64,000 bases of DNA from Flavipsychrobacter sp. (GTDB lineage Bacteria; Bacteroidota; Bacteroidia; Chitinophagales; Chitinophagaceae): assembly GCA_031292525.1 (NCBI GenBank), contig JARLGY010000030.1, forward strand, positions 1 to 64,000, written 5' to 3'. Of the stretch, positions 17,620-26,328 are shown one piece after another (within the stretch, counting starts at the first letter, position 1; each line of letters opens with the position of its first letter). Both the position numbers and the translations under genes were made by a program. The notes below the pieces were generated by a model, which saw nothing but the letters and a program-made list of their open reading frames with translations, did not search any database and was not told the DNA's origin.

Positions 17620-18201
17620 TTAGTCATCAAAACTATTGCCGGTGTCTTCCTCATGGCCAGAGTCTGTTAGATCGTCGCTACCATTGCCACCCTCACCTTC
17701 ATTACCAAACCCCTCTGCCATTTCATCGGCACCAAGATCATATTTCTCCTCTACTTCAAGCAGCTTATCAATATTTACGCCCTTTATGCCGTACTGCCCC
17801 GGTGCAACACCTTCTTTACGCACAACGAAAGGATAAGTGCGTTTAGGGTCAATATCTTTAGATACAGCTATAAGCTCTATCATAAAGGTCCAATGTTTTA
17901 TTCTATCATATACATAAACAAACTTCTGATCAGGCAGCGATACCAATGCAGATACAGGCGTTTTTAGCATAGAAAGTGCAGGCGCATCTTTCTTATTGAC
18001 GAGCACCTCCGAGGACAACTCGCGGTTTCTTTGCCAGCGATCGTTGCTTTCGTAGAAAGAAGCTTCATGCTTACCATCAAACTCAAAAGCTTTAAGGATA
18101 CCTTGATGGAAATCCAGAAAGGTCTGGCTGCCTTTTATTTCTATATCTCTATATATCTGGTCGTCGTCTTCCCAAAAAACTCTAAAACGGAGTAAGGCCA
18201 T
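17620..18201 (-). CDS. IS1096 TnpR-like / pRiA4b ORF-3-like family protein
   Basis: A 193-residue protein counted from the ATG at 18201 (MALLRFRVFWEDDDQIYRDI). A frame extending to 18258 would add a Cys-rich stretch without family support. The pattern ALLRFRVFWEDD, then ASFYESNDRWQR, resembles the plasmid pRiA4b ORF-3-like family (sometimes called IS1096 passenger TnpR). That name comes from a mobile element, but family members are widespread chromosomal genes of unknown function. The last ~40 residues are very acidic and Gly-rich (for example EGFGNEGEGGNGSDDLT). No transposase or terminal repeats are visible nearby. Confidence 0.6.
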   Translation of the reverse strand: MALLRFRVFWEDDDQIYRDIEIKGSQTFLDFHQGILKAFEFDGKHEASFYESNDRWQRNRELSSEVLVNKKDAPALSMLKTPVSALVSLPDQKFVYVYDRIKHWTFMIELIAVSKDIDPKRTYPFVVRKEGVAPGQYGIKGVNIDKLLEVEEKYDLGADEMAEGFGNEGEGGNGSDDLTDSGHEEDTGNSFDD

Positions 18202-18340
18202 ACTTGTATAAACGCAGTTGCAAGGTAAAAATAGTAATTTGCAGCTAGTTTTTATCATTAAGAGAGTGAGTATAATAAAATTGATATCCCCTACCCTGAA
18301 CGCCCCGAGCGAAAAGCACCTGAAAAATTAAAATAATAAT

Positions 18341-18370
18341 TTGGTTAATTTTGAAATAATGCTACCTTTG
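18341..18370 (+). promoter_or_regulatory. Promoter of rpmI-rplT
   Basis: TTG at 18341-18343, 19-nt spacer, TACCTTTG at 18363-18370, a full match to the Bacteroidota housekeeping promoter. Transcription would start about 13-15 nt before the rpmI ATG. Confidence 0.65.
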
Positions 18371-18389
18371 CCATCCCAAAATTGAGAAC

Positions 18390-18587
18390 ATGCCAAAGGT
18401 GAAGACTCACTCCCGTGCCAAAAAGACTTTTAGAATTACAGGTACAGGAAAGATACGCAGATATAAGGCTTTTAAAAGCCACTTGCTGACCAAGAAATCA
18501 AAAAGCCGTAAACGCCACTTGCGTATACACGGCTTGGTTCACCCTGCGAACCTTGATCTTGTGAAACGCATGCTTTGTCTGCGATAG
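18390..18587 (+). CDS. rpmI: 50S ribosomal protein L35
   Basis: A 65-residue, strongly basic protein with the L35 signature [20 protein letters not shown] and the His-Lys-Ser-rich middle ([16 protein letters not shown]). Length is normal for the family. It precedes rplT by 57 bp in the usual order. infC, which often opens this operon, is not next to it, and the gene has its own strong promoter immediately upstream. Confidence 0.97.
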   Translation: MPKVKTHSRAKKTFRITGTGKIRRYKAFKSHLLTKKSKSRKRHLRIHGLVHPANLDLVKRMLCLR

Positions 18588-18644
18588 AATAAAGTTCTTC
18601 CATATGGAAGAAAGATTTTTTAATAAACGATTATAATTTAAGAT

Positions 18645-18992
18645 ATGCCACGTTCAAAAAATGCGGTTGCGTCACGCGCGAGAAGGAAAGCAATACTAAA
18701 GCAAGCCAAAGGTTTTTACGGCAAACGTAAGAACGTATATACCGTTGCCAAAAACGTTTTAGAAAAAGGCCAGGGCTACATGTATGTGGGCCGCAAGCTG
18801 AAGAAACGCGATTACCGCAGCCTGTGGATCGTTCGTATCAACGCAGCAGTACGTGAAGAAGGCATGAGCTACTCACAGTTCATGGGCAAGTTGTCTGAAA
18901 AAGGCATTGAGCTGAACCGTAAAGTATTGGCTGACCTGGCTATGAACGAGCCTGAGTCTTTCAAGCTGCTTTGCGCGCAAGTAAAAGGATAA
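18645..18992 (+). CDS. rplT: 50S ribosomal protein L20
   Basis: A 115-residue basic protein with the L20 signature [20 protein letters not shown] and [15 protein letters not shown]. It binds 23S rRNA domain I early in large-subunit assembly. It is co-transcribed with rpmI and followed by a GC-rich hairpin terminator starting about 24 bp after the stop. Confidence 0.98.
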   Translation: MPRSKNAVASRARRKAILKQAKGFYGKRKNVYTVAKNVLEKGQGYMYVGRKLKKRDYRSLWIVRINAAVREEGMSYSQFMGKLSEKGIELNRKVLADLAMNEPESFKLLCAQVKG

Positions 18993-19015
18993 TAACTTCC
19001 TCAAAATATAGTTTG

Positions 19016-19041
19016 AATAGCCGGTATGCGTACCGGCTATT
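19016..19041 (+). terminator. Intrinsic terminator of rpmI-rplT
   Basis: 11-bp perfect stem AATAGCCGGTA with a TGCG loop, followed by TTGTATTTAT. Confidence 0.8.
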
Positions 19042-19235
19042 TGTATTTATGCATATTCAACGCAACATATTCTTATCTTAAGCGTTAAAACCAGCCTACT
19101 ACATTTGTACCGTTGAATTGAATTGTACAGAAGGCAAATACTGTTTAGCTAAAATGTACCATTGAGATTTTTCAGGCCGAAGAAGCACTTTTTCGTGATG
19201 ATTCTGCACTGGTTTATTTATATATTTTTAAAAAA

Positions 19236-19889
19236 ATGAAGCATATTCTACACTGTATCCTGATCACGTTTATCTTTTTGTTTAGTTCATGGAAGGTTGA
19301 AAAAATACAGGGCGAAAATCTTAGAATAATCAGAGAAATGTTAAGCAATAGTGCAAAACTGGACAAATCAAAGTTGCGTTTTGACGGCTATTATAACCCG
19401 TATGATACGACTAGAGGTTATATTGGCAATGCACCGATCGGTGAGCGAATCACAGATATGTATTACCTCACAAATTTTTTCTCTTTTTACAAAAATGGCT
19501 TATGTCTTGCTAAAATGGGAAGTTACAGGGATGGAGCAGAAGTAAATAGTTTGTGTATATATAATAGATTTACCGAAGAACAAAATAAAGGCTATAGTGA
19601 ATGGGGAGCATACAAAATAACCGATGACACACTTGAGATACTTTGCTATCGTCATTTTAGCAAAAGGGGCGATCTTCTTAAGTCTTACTTGACTCATTAT
19701 AGAGGCATACTAAAGGGTAGAGATAGTATTGTTGATTTTAAAATGATGCCCCCATATCCCCACGTGAATGCCAAAATAAATGACAATTTTGCGTATGAAA
19801 TTGGACCGCAAGTCTTAATTTTCAAACGTAATCCATGTAAAGCCTATATAGATTCAGATGCTGTATGGCTTAACAAATACAGACAATAA
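19236..19889 (+). CDS. Hypothetical exported protein
   Basis: A 217-residue protein that I do not recognise. The N-terminus (KHILHCILITFIFLFSSW) is a signal peptide or single anchor without a lipobox Cys. The rest is mixed alpha/beta in character with many aromatic residues (for example ITDMYYLTNFFSFYKNGLC and YSEWGAYKITDDTLEILCY). The stretch giving GAYKITDDTLEI resembles small extracytoplasmic proteins that report a value or message. It stands alone between rplT and the converging ispE. Base composition is more AT-rich than its neighbours. No promoter of the usual type is clear. Confidence 0.6.
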   Translation: MKHILHCILITFIFLFSSWKVEKIQGENLRIIREMLSNSAKLDKSKLRFDGYYNPYDTTRGYIGNAPIGERITDMYYLTNFFSFYKNGLCLAKMGSYRDGAEVNSLCIYNRFTEEQNKGYSEWGAYKITDDTLEILCYRHFSKRGDLLKSYLTHYRGILKGRDSIVDFKMMPPYPHVNAKINDNFAYEIGPQVLIFKRNPCKAYIDSDAVWLNKYRQ

Positions 19890-20034
19890 CGATTAAAAAT
19901 GTTGAAAAATTAGTACTCCTCGTTAAACTTCCCGGCTTTAACCTTCGTCTCGAGCACGACATGAGCAAAATCAAACTGCCGTAAGTCAAATTCTCATTTT
20001 CCAATCCTGAAATCTGGAAATTCCATAACTCTGT

Positions 20035-20853
20035 TTAAGAAAAATCAACCATAAACTCTTTTATACCAACAGTAGTAGTTATGACCGCTCTTTCTCCTTT
20101 TTCAAATATCCCGTATACCGCACTCCCACTGCCGCTCATGGCTGAGTATATTGCTCCGCCATTGTAGAGTTGCTGTTTAATATCAGCCAGTACGGGATGC
20201 TGTGCAAAAACGGGCGCTTCGAAATCATTGCTGATCTTGTTCTTCCATTCAGTTATGGGCAATGTTGCTAAATACTGCAATGCAAAAGGAGCAGGCTTAG
20301 GCACTATCATCTTAAATGCGGCGGCTGTGGACACATGTACTTGTGGACATATTAATTGTATGCTATACCCTTTAAGACTCAGCGATATTGGCTGTAAATG
20401 CTCACCGCGACCGGTGGCATACATGGATGTGTTATAAATAAAGAAGGGGCAATCACTGCCCAGTTGCAAGGCCATATCAGCCAATTTCTTTTTATCCAGC
20501 CCTAAGTTGCAATAATCATTTACCAGTTGCAGCATAAAGGCTCCATCGGCACTGCCACCACCCAGCCCGGCACCCATGGGGATGGTCTTATTCATATAGA
20601 TGTCCACGGGCGATACTTTACCAGGAAACGCATCGTGCAGCAATTGGTAAGCCTTCCATACCAGGTTGTCTTCCTTATTACCAGCCACTTCCAATCCAGT
20701 TACATGTAGGGCAGCAGTTTCGGCAGGCACTACTTCCAAAGTATCCTGCACCATTACGGGATAGAACACAGTTTCAAGATCATGATAACCATCGGCGCGG
20801 CGGTTGGTTACATATAAACCGAGGTTTATTTTACAGTTTGGGAAGCGGAGCAT
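20035..20853 (-). CDS. ispE: 4-diphosphocytidyl-2-C-methyl-D-erythritol kinase IspE
   Basis: A 272-residue GHMP kinase, fourth step of the MEP isoprenoid pathway, phosphorylating the 2-hydroxyl of CDP-methylerythritol. The opening FPNCKINLGLYVTNRRADGYHDLET carries the substrate-binding Lys and the family pattern, given here as shorter pieces FPNCKINLGL and RADGYHDLET. The ATP loop is PMGAGLGGGSADGAFML, and the C-terminal motif is AMSGSGSAVYGIF. The ATG at 20853 is chosen because a frame opening at 20907 adds 18 residues not found in the family. It is divergent from the ABC ATPase gene across 71 bp. Confidence 0.95.
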   Translation of the reverse strand: MLRFPNCKINLGLYVTNRRADGYHDLETVFYPVMVQDTLEVVPAETAALHVTGLEVAGNKEDNLVWKAYQLLHDAFPGKVSPVDIYMNKTIPMGAGLGGGSADGAFMLQLVNDYCNLGLDKKKLADMALQLGSDCPFFIYNTSMYATGRGEHLQPISLSLKGYSIQLICPQVHVSTAAAFKMIVPKPAPFALQYLATLPITEWKNKISNDFEAPVFAQHPVLADIKQQLYNGGAIYSAMSGSGSAVYGIFEKGERAVITTTVGIKEFMVDFS

Positions 20854-20924
20854 AAACAGATAAAAGTACTGCGTGAAATTATATGTATTTTTGAAAACGC
20901 ACGGCAATTATAAGTGCATACTGC

Positions 20925-21626
20925 ATGGACGAGGTTATAAGGCTCAACGACGTAAAAAAAAGTTATTACCTGGGCAAGCAGGAACTACCTGTATTGAAGG
21001 GCGTCAACCTGCTGATACATAAGAATGAATATGTGGCGTTGATGGGCCCTTCGGGCTCAGGCAAATCGACCATGATGAACATATTGGGTTGCCTGGACAG
21101 TGTGACCGGCGGACAATATATACTGAACGGCAAAGACGTGAGCCGCATGGGTGAGGATGAACTTGCCGATGTGCGCAATGTGGAGATCGGCTTTGTGTTT
21201 CAACAATTCAACCTGCTGCCCCGCCTGACCGCCTGGGAAAATGTAGCGCTCCCGCTGATATATGCAGGAGTGAATAAAAAAGACCGGGAAGAACGCGCAA
21301 GAGCCATGCTGGACAAGGTGGGACTGGGCGACCGCGGCCACCACAAACCCAATGAGCTGAGCGGTGGGCAAAGCCAGCGCGTAGCCATAGCACGGGCGCT
21401 CATCAACCACCCATCCATAATACTGGCTGATGAACCTACCGGTAACCTGGACTCCAAAACAAGTGTTGAAATAATGGAACTTTTTGGCCAGATACAAGAG
21501 CAGGGAAATACCGTAGTGCTGGTAACACACGAAGAGGATATTGCACTCTACACCCACAGGGTAGTACGTGTAAAAGATGGACTCATAGAAAGTGATAAGG
21601 CAAATGCGCAAATCAGTCATGCGTGA
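20925..21626 (+). CDS. ABC transporter ATP-binding protein, LolD/MacB type
   Basis: A 233-residue ATPase with Walker [16 protein letters not shown], the Q-loop in [17 protein letters not shown], the signature [15 protein letters not shown] and Walker [16 protein letters not shown], ending with the switch His in VTHEEDIA. The sequence type is that of LolD and MacB, which power lipoprotein release or export by FtsX-fold permeases. No permease gene is adjacent, so its partner must be encoded elsewhere. Its stop lies 56 bp before the favoured start of the next gene. Confidence 0.9.
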   Translation: MDEVIRLNDVKKSYYLGKQELPVLKGVNLLIHKNEYVALMGPSGSGKSTMMNILGCLDSVTGGQYILNGKDVSRMGEDELADVRNVEIGFVFQQFNLLPRLTAWENVALPLIYAGVNKKDREERARAMLDKVGLGDRGHHKPNELSGGQSQRVAIARALINHPSIILADEPTGNLDSKTSVEIMELFGQIQEQGNTVVLVTHEEDIALYTHRVVRVKDGLIESDKANAQISHA

Positions 21627-21682
21627 TAAATAACCGTTCTAATTATGGAATTGCCCAAGTGAAGCGTCTTTATAGAAAAAAG

Positions 21683-22360
21683 ATGGATACACCTTCCGAT
21701 ATTAAACTGTCCTTCGCTTGTCCCATGAAGTGGGACGATATGCAAAAAGTACCTGGTGGCGCATATTGCAACCAATGCAGTAACAAAGTGTTCGATTTTA
21801 CTAATTGCGATATAGAAACCTATACTAAGGCAATGCAGGAGAGCAATGGTAACGTTTGCGGTATGTTCCGTAATAACCAGTTGGCACCCAGTGCGTCGCG
21901 CAAACATTTTATCTTTCAAAAAACTATAGCAGTAGTGTTACTGTTTTTAGGGTTACAATCTTGTTCTGAAAATATGCCTGCAAAACAGAGGCCTGCTGAA
22001 CCAGACAGTAATGAATCGATGTCCCGAACCCTTGGAATGATAGAAGCACCGCCCCTTGAAGTAACCGACTCTACCTCGCCGACACCCACCTATGTTGGAA
22101 CAGATAATATTAACGCTTTTATTAAAAAAAATTTAAGCTCACCAACTACCTTACATAAAAAGGTATCTGTAAAAGTGCTGTATACCGTTGATAAAAATGG
22201 TGAAATAAAAAATATTTCCGTGAAAAATGGCGGTCGCAAAGAAATTAATAAAGAGGCGATAAGGGTAATAAAGCTTTTGAAATTTAACCCAGCAATAAAA
22301 GGAAATAATGCAGTAAGCTCTAGAATGGTTCAAGTGGTTACTTTTACCCCCAACAATTAA
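21683..22360 (+). CDS. TonB C-terminal domain protein with N-terminal Cys motif
   Basis: A 225-residue protein counted from the ATG at 21683; a GTG at 21623 overlapping the preceding stop is less likely because the family begins near DIKLSFACPMKWDDM. The N-terminal ~70 residues carry spaced cysteines in CPMKWDDM, YCNQCSNKVFDFTNC and NVCGMF, likely a zinc-binding cytoplasmic module. A hydrophobic segment (TIAVVLLFLGLQSC) and a Pro/Ser/Thr-rich linker follow. The C-terminal ~80 residues match the TonB/energy-transducer fold (VSVKVLYTVDKNGEIKNISV, then EINKEAIRVIKLL). TonB domains span the periplasm to drive outer-membrane receptors. No ExbB/ExbD is nearby. Confidence 0.7.
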   Translation: MDTPSDIKLSFACPMKWDDMQKVPGGAYCNQCSNKVFDFTNCDIETYTKAMQESNGNVCGMFRNNQLAPSASRKHFIFQKTIAVVLLFLGLQSCSENMPAKQRPAEPDSNESMSRTLGMIEAPPLEVTDSTSPTPTYVGTDNINAFIKKNLSSPTTLHKKVSVKVLYTVDKNGEIKNISVKNGGRKEINKEAIRVIKLLKFNPAIKGNNAVSSRMVQVVTFTPNN

Positions 22361-22369
22361 CAATAACTT

Positions 22370-22930
22370 ATGTCATTCAAAATATACACCAAAACAGGAG
22401 ACAAAGGCAGCACCAGCCTAATAGGTGGCGTGCGCGTACCTAAAAGCCATATACGCATAGAAAGCTATGGTACTGTAGATGAGCTGAATAGCTATGTAGG
22501 TATGGTAAGTGATATGTGCGCCAATGCAGAAATAACCGGTTGGCTACGGGAAATACAGGACCGTTTATTTACAGTGGGTGCTGTACTGGCGACCAACCCG
22601 GATAAAGAAGTGAAGATGAAACTACCCGACCTGCACGATGCTGATGTAGAATGGCTGGAACAAGGCATAGATAGGATGAATGAGGTATTGCCCGAGATGC
22701 GCTCCTTCATATTGCCCGGCGGCAACCTGGCTTCATCTACCTGCCATGTGGCACGTTGCGTATGTCGCCGTGCCGAAAGGCTGTGTGTGGGCATGCAGGA
22801 GCAGCAGGAGTACGTACCCGACCTGCTCATCAAGTACCTCAACCGCTTATCAGACTATTTGTTTGTGTTGTGCAGGTACATCAGCCATATAAACAATGCA
22901 GAAGAAGTGCCCTGGCGGGCAAGGTTATAG
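22370..22930 (+). CDS. Cob(I)alamin adenosyltransferase, PduO/MMAB type
   Basis: A 186-residue ATP:corrinoid adenosyltransferase, which makes adenosylcobalamin. The N-terminal motif KIYTKTGDKGSTSLIGG binds the ATP phosphates. YGTVDELNSYVGMV and the C-terminal helix RCVCRRAERL, with the substrate-contacting Arg residues, are family marks. Length is normal for the trimeric PduO family. It starts 9 bp after the preceding TonB-domain gene, so the two are probably co-transcribed. No other cobalamin genes and no B12 riboswitch are visible here. Confidence 0.93.
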   Translation: MSFKIYTKTGDKGSTSLIGGVRVPKSHIRIESYGTVDELNSYVGMVSDMCANAEITGWLREIQDRLFTVGAVLATNPDKEVKMKLPDLHDADVEWLEQGIDRMNEVLPEMRSFILPGGNLASSTCHVARCVCRRAERLCVGMQEQQEYVPDLLIKYLNRLSDYLFVLCRYISHINNAEEVPWRARL

Positions 22931-23034
22931 CCATTTTATAGGAAAATTAACAGCATTCTGCTTCTAAGATGCGGTTGAGCTGCAATAGTGTGTCTTGTTA
23001 TTTGTTATTTTGCCAACTTGCTTAAAGTATAACT

Positions 23035-23928
23035 ATGCGTCAATATTTTGTTATCCCGGCTTTATTCACTGTGTTACTTAGCGCATCGTGCCATAGCACT
23101 AAACATTCAGGAAAAAGTGCCGGTATGCCGGGCACATGGCAAGCCACGCCGATAGTTGTGGATGCCGACAGCAAGGATTGGCCTTCACCTTATCCTAATT
23201 ACGACAGTAAATCGTTTGTAGGCTATGCCACATCAAACGATAAACAATACTTGTATGTAACTATGGAGACTGGCGATGAGTATACTGAAATGAAAATATT
23301 AAAAGCTGGCATGACGATGTGGATAGATACAGCGGGTGGCAAAGGCCAATCGCTGGCCATACACTACCCATTGCCAGATGATAACGAGCCTTTTGAAATG
23401 GACCGTAGCAAAGAAAAACAAGGTGGCCAGACGGGTTATGACAACAAACTAAGAAGCCAGGATTTTACCCTGAAAGTAAAAAGGTCTGTGGGTAATGCAA
23501 CGCAACTGACAGTTGAAGGCCTTCCATATTGCTCTGGGGGCTTTGCAATTACCCAAACCAACCCTTGTGGCATACAGGTACGTATTGGCGTAGATGAATA
23601 CAAAGAGTTGATATGGGAAGCAGCCATACCTTTTAAAGCGCTGTATGGTAAGGATACATTAACACGTGCTGACGCGGGCAGACCCATCAGCGTTTGTTTT
23701 TCTATAAAAGGATTTAAGAAACCAAAATCCAGTGGCGATAGTGGGGCCGGTAACGGTATGAGCAATGGTGGCGGCGCAGGTGGTCATGGTGGTGGAATGG
23801 GAGGTGGTGGCCGTGGCATGGGCGGGAAAGGCGGCGGCCAGGGTCAACGCAATGGTACAGACCCGAAGGAACAGCTATATGAAACTACGAGAACCTATAA
23901 ATATTTTGGGTTAGCTTACCAGCAGTAA
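23035..23928 (+). CDS. Lipoprotein with CBM9-like domain and Gly-rich tail
   Basis: A 297-residue lipoprotein. The signal peptide ends in a lipobox (LLSASC, Cys about residue 19). Residues ~35-230 resemble the CBM9/DOMON-like beta-sandwich found in Bacteroidota proteins, seen in IVVDADSKDWPSPYPNYD, then DKQYLYVTMETGDEYTE and GMTMWIDTAGGKGQSLAI. The region ~235-285 is low-complexity Gly-rich with some Arg, Met and His, and the end has YKYFGLAYQQ. Ligand unknown. Its last 44 bp overlap a small converging gene on the other strand. Confidence 0.7.
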   Translation: MRQYFVIPALFTVLLSASCHSTKHSGKSAGMPGTWQATPIVVDADSKDWPSPYPNYDSKSFVGYATSNDKQYLYVTMETGDEYTEMKILKAGMTMWIDTAGGKGQSLAIHYPLPDDNEPFEMDRSKEKQGGQTGYDNKLRSQDFTLKVKRSVGNATQLTVEGLPYCSGGFAITQTNPCGIQVRIGVDEYKELIWEAAIPFKALYGKDTLTRADAGRPISVCFSIKGFKKPKSSGDSGAGNGMSNGGGAGGHGGGMGGGGRGMGGKGGGQGQRNGTDPKEQLYETTRTYKYFGLAYQQ

Positions 23929-24076
23929 CAGTATCAGGCGGGGTTTCGTAATTCTTAACGGCATTGAGCAACTCTTTAGCCGGAACACTAATAGGATTGC
24001 CATTCTCATCGCCCACAATAAGGCTTTCGTTATTTGCAGCACTTGTTTCAACCAGCTTTTTTATAGCTATTCTCAT
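23885..24076 (-). CDS. Small hypothetical protein
   Basis: A 63-residue frame from the ATG at 24076 (a TTG lies 9 nt upstream). It reads as a plausible small soluble protein, with the core SLIVGDENGNPISVPAKELL followed by a helical stretch. I recall similar short proteins in Bacteroidota with a GDxxGNPxxVPAKELL-like motif, function unknown. It overlaps the 3' end of the converging lipoprotein gene by 44 bp. It may be co-oriented with the MtfA-like gene upstream (gap about 125 bp). Confidence 0.45.
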   Translation of the reverse strand: MRIAIKKLVETSAANNESLIVGDENGNPISVPAKELLNAVKNYETPPDTVTAGKLTQNIYRFS

Positions 24077-24200
24077 GCCTAGCAATACCTTTTCAGATAT
24101 TTGCTCAGTTGAGGTGTTTTATTGTCCATAGGTACCTTGTTCTATAAAACTATTCCAAAGTTCGGGAGAAATTATCCAATATTTAACTACGCTGATATAA

Positions 24201-24983
24201 CTAAACGGCAGTATCCTCTTTAGTCGGATTGAACATTTCATCTAGCAAAGCGTATAGTTCAGGATGGCGTTTTTGAAGATCCTGTGGGCGTTCGAAAAAA
24301 TATTCTGACATCACAGCAAAAAACTCGGCCTCATTTGTAGCGCCATAGGGGTTAATATCTGAGTGCCTGCTTTTCCGGATCTCCTCAATATTCTGATGCA
24401 TGTATTTTAACCAGGGTTCTATATGCTCAGGTTTCAGCAAATACTCAGGTACACCATCTGTAGAGCCATCAGCTTTATCTATTAGGTGTGCAAATTCGTG
24501 AATAGCAGTGTTATTACCATCTACAGGATTGCTAAAGCCTGCCCTAAGGGCTGGAAGCGATAATATCATTTGGCCCTGCATAGCACCATTACCTACCATA
24601 CCCAGCACATTGCGTTCACCACCTTTAGTGTGATACTCCTTATCAAATGTGCCTTTGTATAGTAATACTTCCGAAATGTTATTATATCTCCAGTCTGGAA
24701 ATGAGAAAATAGGAATTATAGCACTTGCTGCTACCAGCACTTTATCGGTTTCGGTTATTTCTATTCCTATCCCGGTTACAGCAGTACGCGCCAGAAAATC
24801 GCGTACACGTTCATCAAACTGCAATCTTTTATCGTCGGTAAGCGCTTTATAAAAAGCTACATGCTCCAACAGGTAATCATGCGTAGTAGCAGGTAATTTA
24901 AAATTCTTTATCCGCCGCCGCCTGATGATACTACCACCTGTCACGGCTGCTATAGCCAATATCAACAAAGCAAGTGCCCACAT
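24201..24983 (-). CDS. Zinc-dependent peptidase, MtfA family
   Basis: A 260-residue protein. An N-terminal transmembrane segment (ALALLILAIAAVTGGSII) is followed by a basic patch, then the MtfA-like domain. The zinc motif is AIHEFAHLID (HExxH), and the third-ligand region is EFFAVMSEYFFERP. E. coli MtfA is a soluble aminopeptidase that binds the Mlc repressor; the Bacteroidota form is usually membrane-anchored as here, and its target is unknown. It stands apart from the ribosomal protein operon upstream and is separated from it by that operon's terminator. Confidence 0.85.
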   Translation of the reverse strand: MWALALLILAIAAVTGGSIIRRRRIKNFKLPATTHDYLLEHVAFYKALTDDKRLQFDERVRDFLARTAVTGIGIEITETDKVLVAASAIIPIFSFPDWRYNNISEVLLYKGTFDKEYHTKGGERNVLGMVGNGAMQGQMILSLPALRAGFSNPVDGNNTAIHEFAHLIDKADGSTDGVPEYLLKPEHIEPWLKYMHQNIEEIRKSRHSDINPYGATNEAEFFAVMSEYFFERPQDLQKRHPELYALLDEMFNPTKEDTAV

Positions 24984-25075
24984 AAAAACAGTATTTTAAA
25001 TTGTAATTCTAATTGTATAAAAACCGCACCTCCAGCCCAAATATCAGCTAAGATGTGCAAATCTGCTAAAACAAA

Positions 25076-25101
25076 AAGGCTGCCTCATAAGAGGCAGCCT
25101 T
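25076..25101 (-). terminator. Intrinsic terminator of rpsF-rpsR-rplI
   Basis: 11-bp perfect stem AAGGCTGCCTC with a 4-nt loop, followed on the minus strand by a T-run. Confidence 0.85.
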
Positions 25102-25123
25102 CCGTTCGATTTAAGTAATCAAG

Positions 25124-25570
25124 CTATTCGCCTACTACTTCAAATTCTATTTCCAGTATGTTTTCTTTACCAAAGTCAATACTTGCTTTGTGCGTACCTG
25201 CTTCCTTTACTTCATCAAGCAAAGTGATGCGACGGCGGTCAATTTCGTAACCTTTCTGTTCACGTATAGCACGTGAAAGCTGTATTGAAGTAACAGAACC
25301 GAATATTTTACCACTGGTACCGATCTTAGCACCTATTTTAATAGGTGATGCCTTCAGTACTTCGGTAACCTTATTTATTTCGGCCATCAGCTTGTCTTCC
25401 TTCTTCTGCTTTTGCTTGCGGCGCTCTTCCAGTATTTTGGTATTGGAATGACTTGCTTCAATTGCATATTTTTGCGGTATTAGGTAGTTGCGTGCATAGC
25501 CAGGACTTACCTCTACCATTTCGTGGGCTCCGCCCAGGTTATCAACGTCTTTTATGAGGATAATTTGCAT
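25124..25570 (-). CDS. rplI: 50S ribosomal protein L9
   Basis: A 148-residue protein with the L9 N-terminal domain MQIILIKDVDNLGGAHEMVE and SPGYARNYLIPQKYA, a long charged connecting helix (EERRKQKQKKEDKL), and a C-terminal rRNA-binding domain (KIFGSVTSIQLSRAI). It is the third gene of the S6-S18-L9 operon, 7 bp after rpsR. Length matches the family. Confidence 0.98.
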   Translation of the reverse strand: MQIILIKDVDNLGGAHEMVEVSPGYARNYLIPQKYAIEASHSNTKILEERRKQKQKKEDKLMAEINKVTEVLKASPIKIGAKIGTSGKIFGSVTSIQLSRAIREQKGYEIDRRRITLLDEVKEAGTHKASIDFGKENILEIEFEVVGE

Positions 25571-25577
25571 GATCGAT

Positions 25578-25844
25578 TTACTTTAAAAGGTCAACAAGAT
25601 AAGGCAATAGCGCCAACTGACGGGCTTTCTTGATAGCTACGGCTACCTTACGCTGATACTTCAGGGAGTTACCTGTAATACGGCGTGGAAGCATACGGCC
25701 TTGTTCGTTAATGAATTTTTTCAGGAATTCAGCGTCTTTATAATCGATATACTTAATCCCCATTTTCTTAAAACGACAGTATTTCTTCTGACGTTTTTCG
25801 ACGCGTGTTGAGGTTAAGAACTTTATTTCGTTTTGCTTAGCCAT
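25578..25844 (-). CDS. rpsR: 30S ribosomal protein S18
   Basis: An 88-residue basic protein with S18 hallmarks [18 protein letters not shown] and [20 protein letters not shown]. It forms a heterodimer with S6 on the small subunit, fitting its place 19 bp after rpsF. The single Cys-containing [13 protein letters not shown] strand is normal for the family. Confidence 0.98.
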   Translation of the reverse strand: MAKQNEIKFLTSTRVEKRQKKYCRFKKMGIKYIDYKDAEFLKKFINEQGRMLPRRITGNSLKYQRKVAVAIKKARQLALLPYLVDLLK

Positions 25845-25863
25845 TGTTGTTTAATTAAAAAAT

Positions 25864-26232
25864 TTAAGAAGCGGATGTTTCGGTACCTGCATGTTTGTTG
25901 CGTCTGCGTATGCTGTATTCTGCAGCATATTTGTCAAGACGGGTAACCATATGGCGCATAACGTTTTCGTCACGGTTCATCTGGATCTCCAGCTTGGCAT
26001 TAGCATCTGTAGGAGCCTTATACTCCATTAGCCAATAAAGACCTGTGGTCTTTTTTTCAATAGGGTAACTCAGCGAGCGGAGACCCCATACTTCTTGGTG
26101 AACGATTTCGCCACCATACTCTTTAACTAGGTCTGCGAACTTTTTTTGAGCGGCTTTATAATCTTCTTCAGCCAGTACAGGTGTGAAGATGACCATTAGC
26201 TCATAGCTCTGAAGCTTGTTTTCTGTTGCCAT
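25864..26232 (-). CDS. rpsF: 30S ribosomal protein S6
   Basis: A 122-residue protein with the S6 pattern YELMVIFTPVLAEEDYKAAQ, WGLRSLSYPIEKKTTGLYWL and MRHMVTRLDKY. It is the first gene of the S6-S18-L9 operon. No ssb or priB gene interrupts the operon, unlike some other phyla. It has a full Bacteroidota promoter about 100 bp upstream. Confidence 0.98.
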   Translation of the reverse strand: MATENKLQSYELMVIFTPVLAEEDYKAAQKKFADLVKEYGGEIVHQEVWGLRSLSYPIEKKTTGLYWLMEYKAPTDANAKLEIQMNRDENVMRHMVTRLDKYAAEYSIRRRNKHAGTETSAS

Positions 26233-26328
26233 AAAATGTTTAAAAATGATTAATTAATACCCCACTCATCCGGCAGCAACGCCTGGGTATTCCTTTTTAC
26301 TGGAATAGCCGGATACAATTTGGGACTG

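Noticed and set aside
17620-18201. Insertion sequence inferred from the TnpR-like family name
   Set aside because: No transposase and no terminal inverted or direct repeats nearby.
22250-22370. Cobalamin riboswitch before the adenosyltransferase gene
   Set aside because: Only 9 bp separate it from the upstream coding sequence and no B12-box motif is visible.
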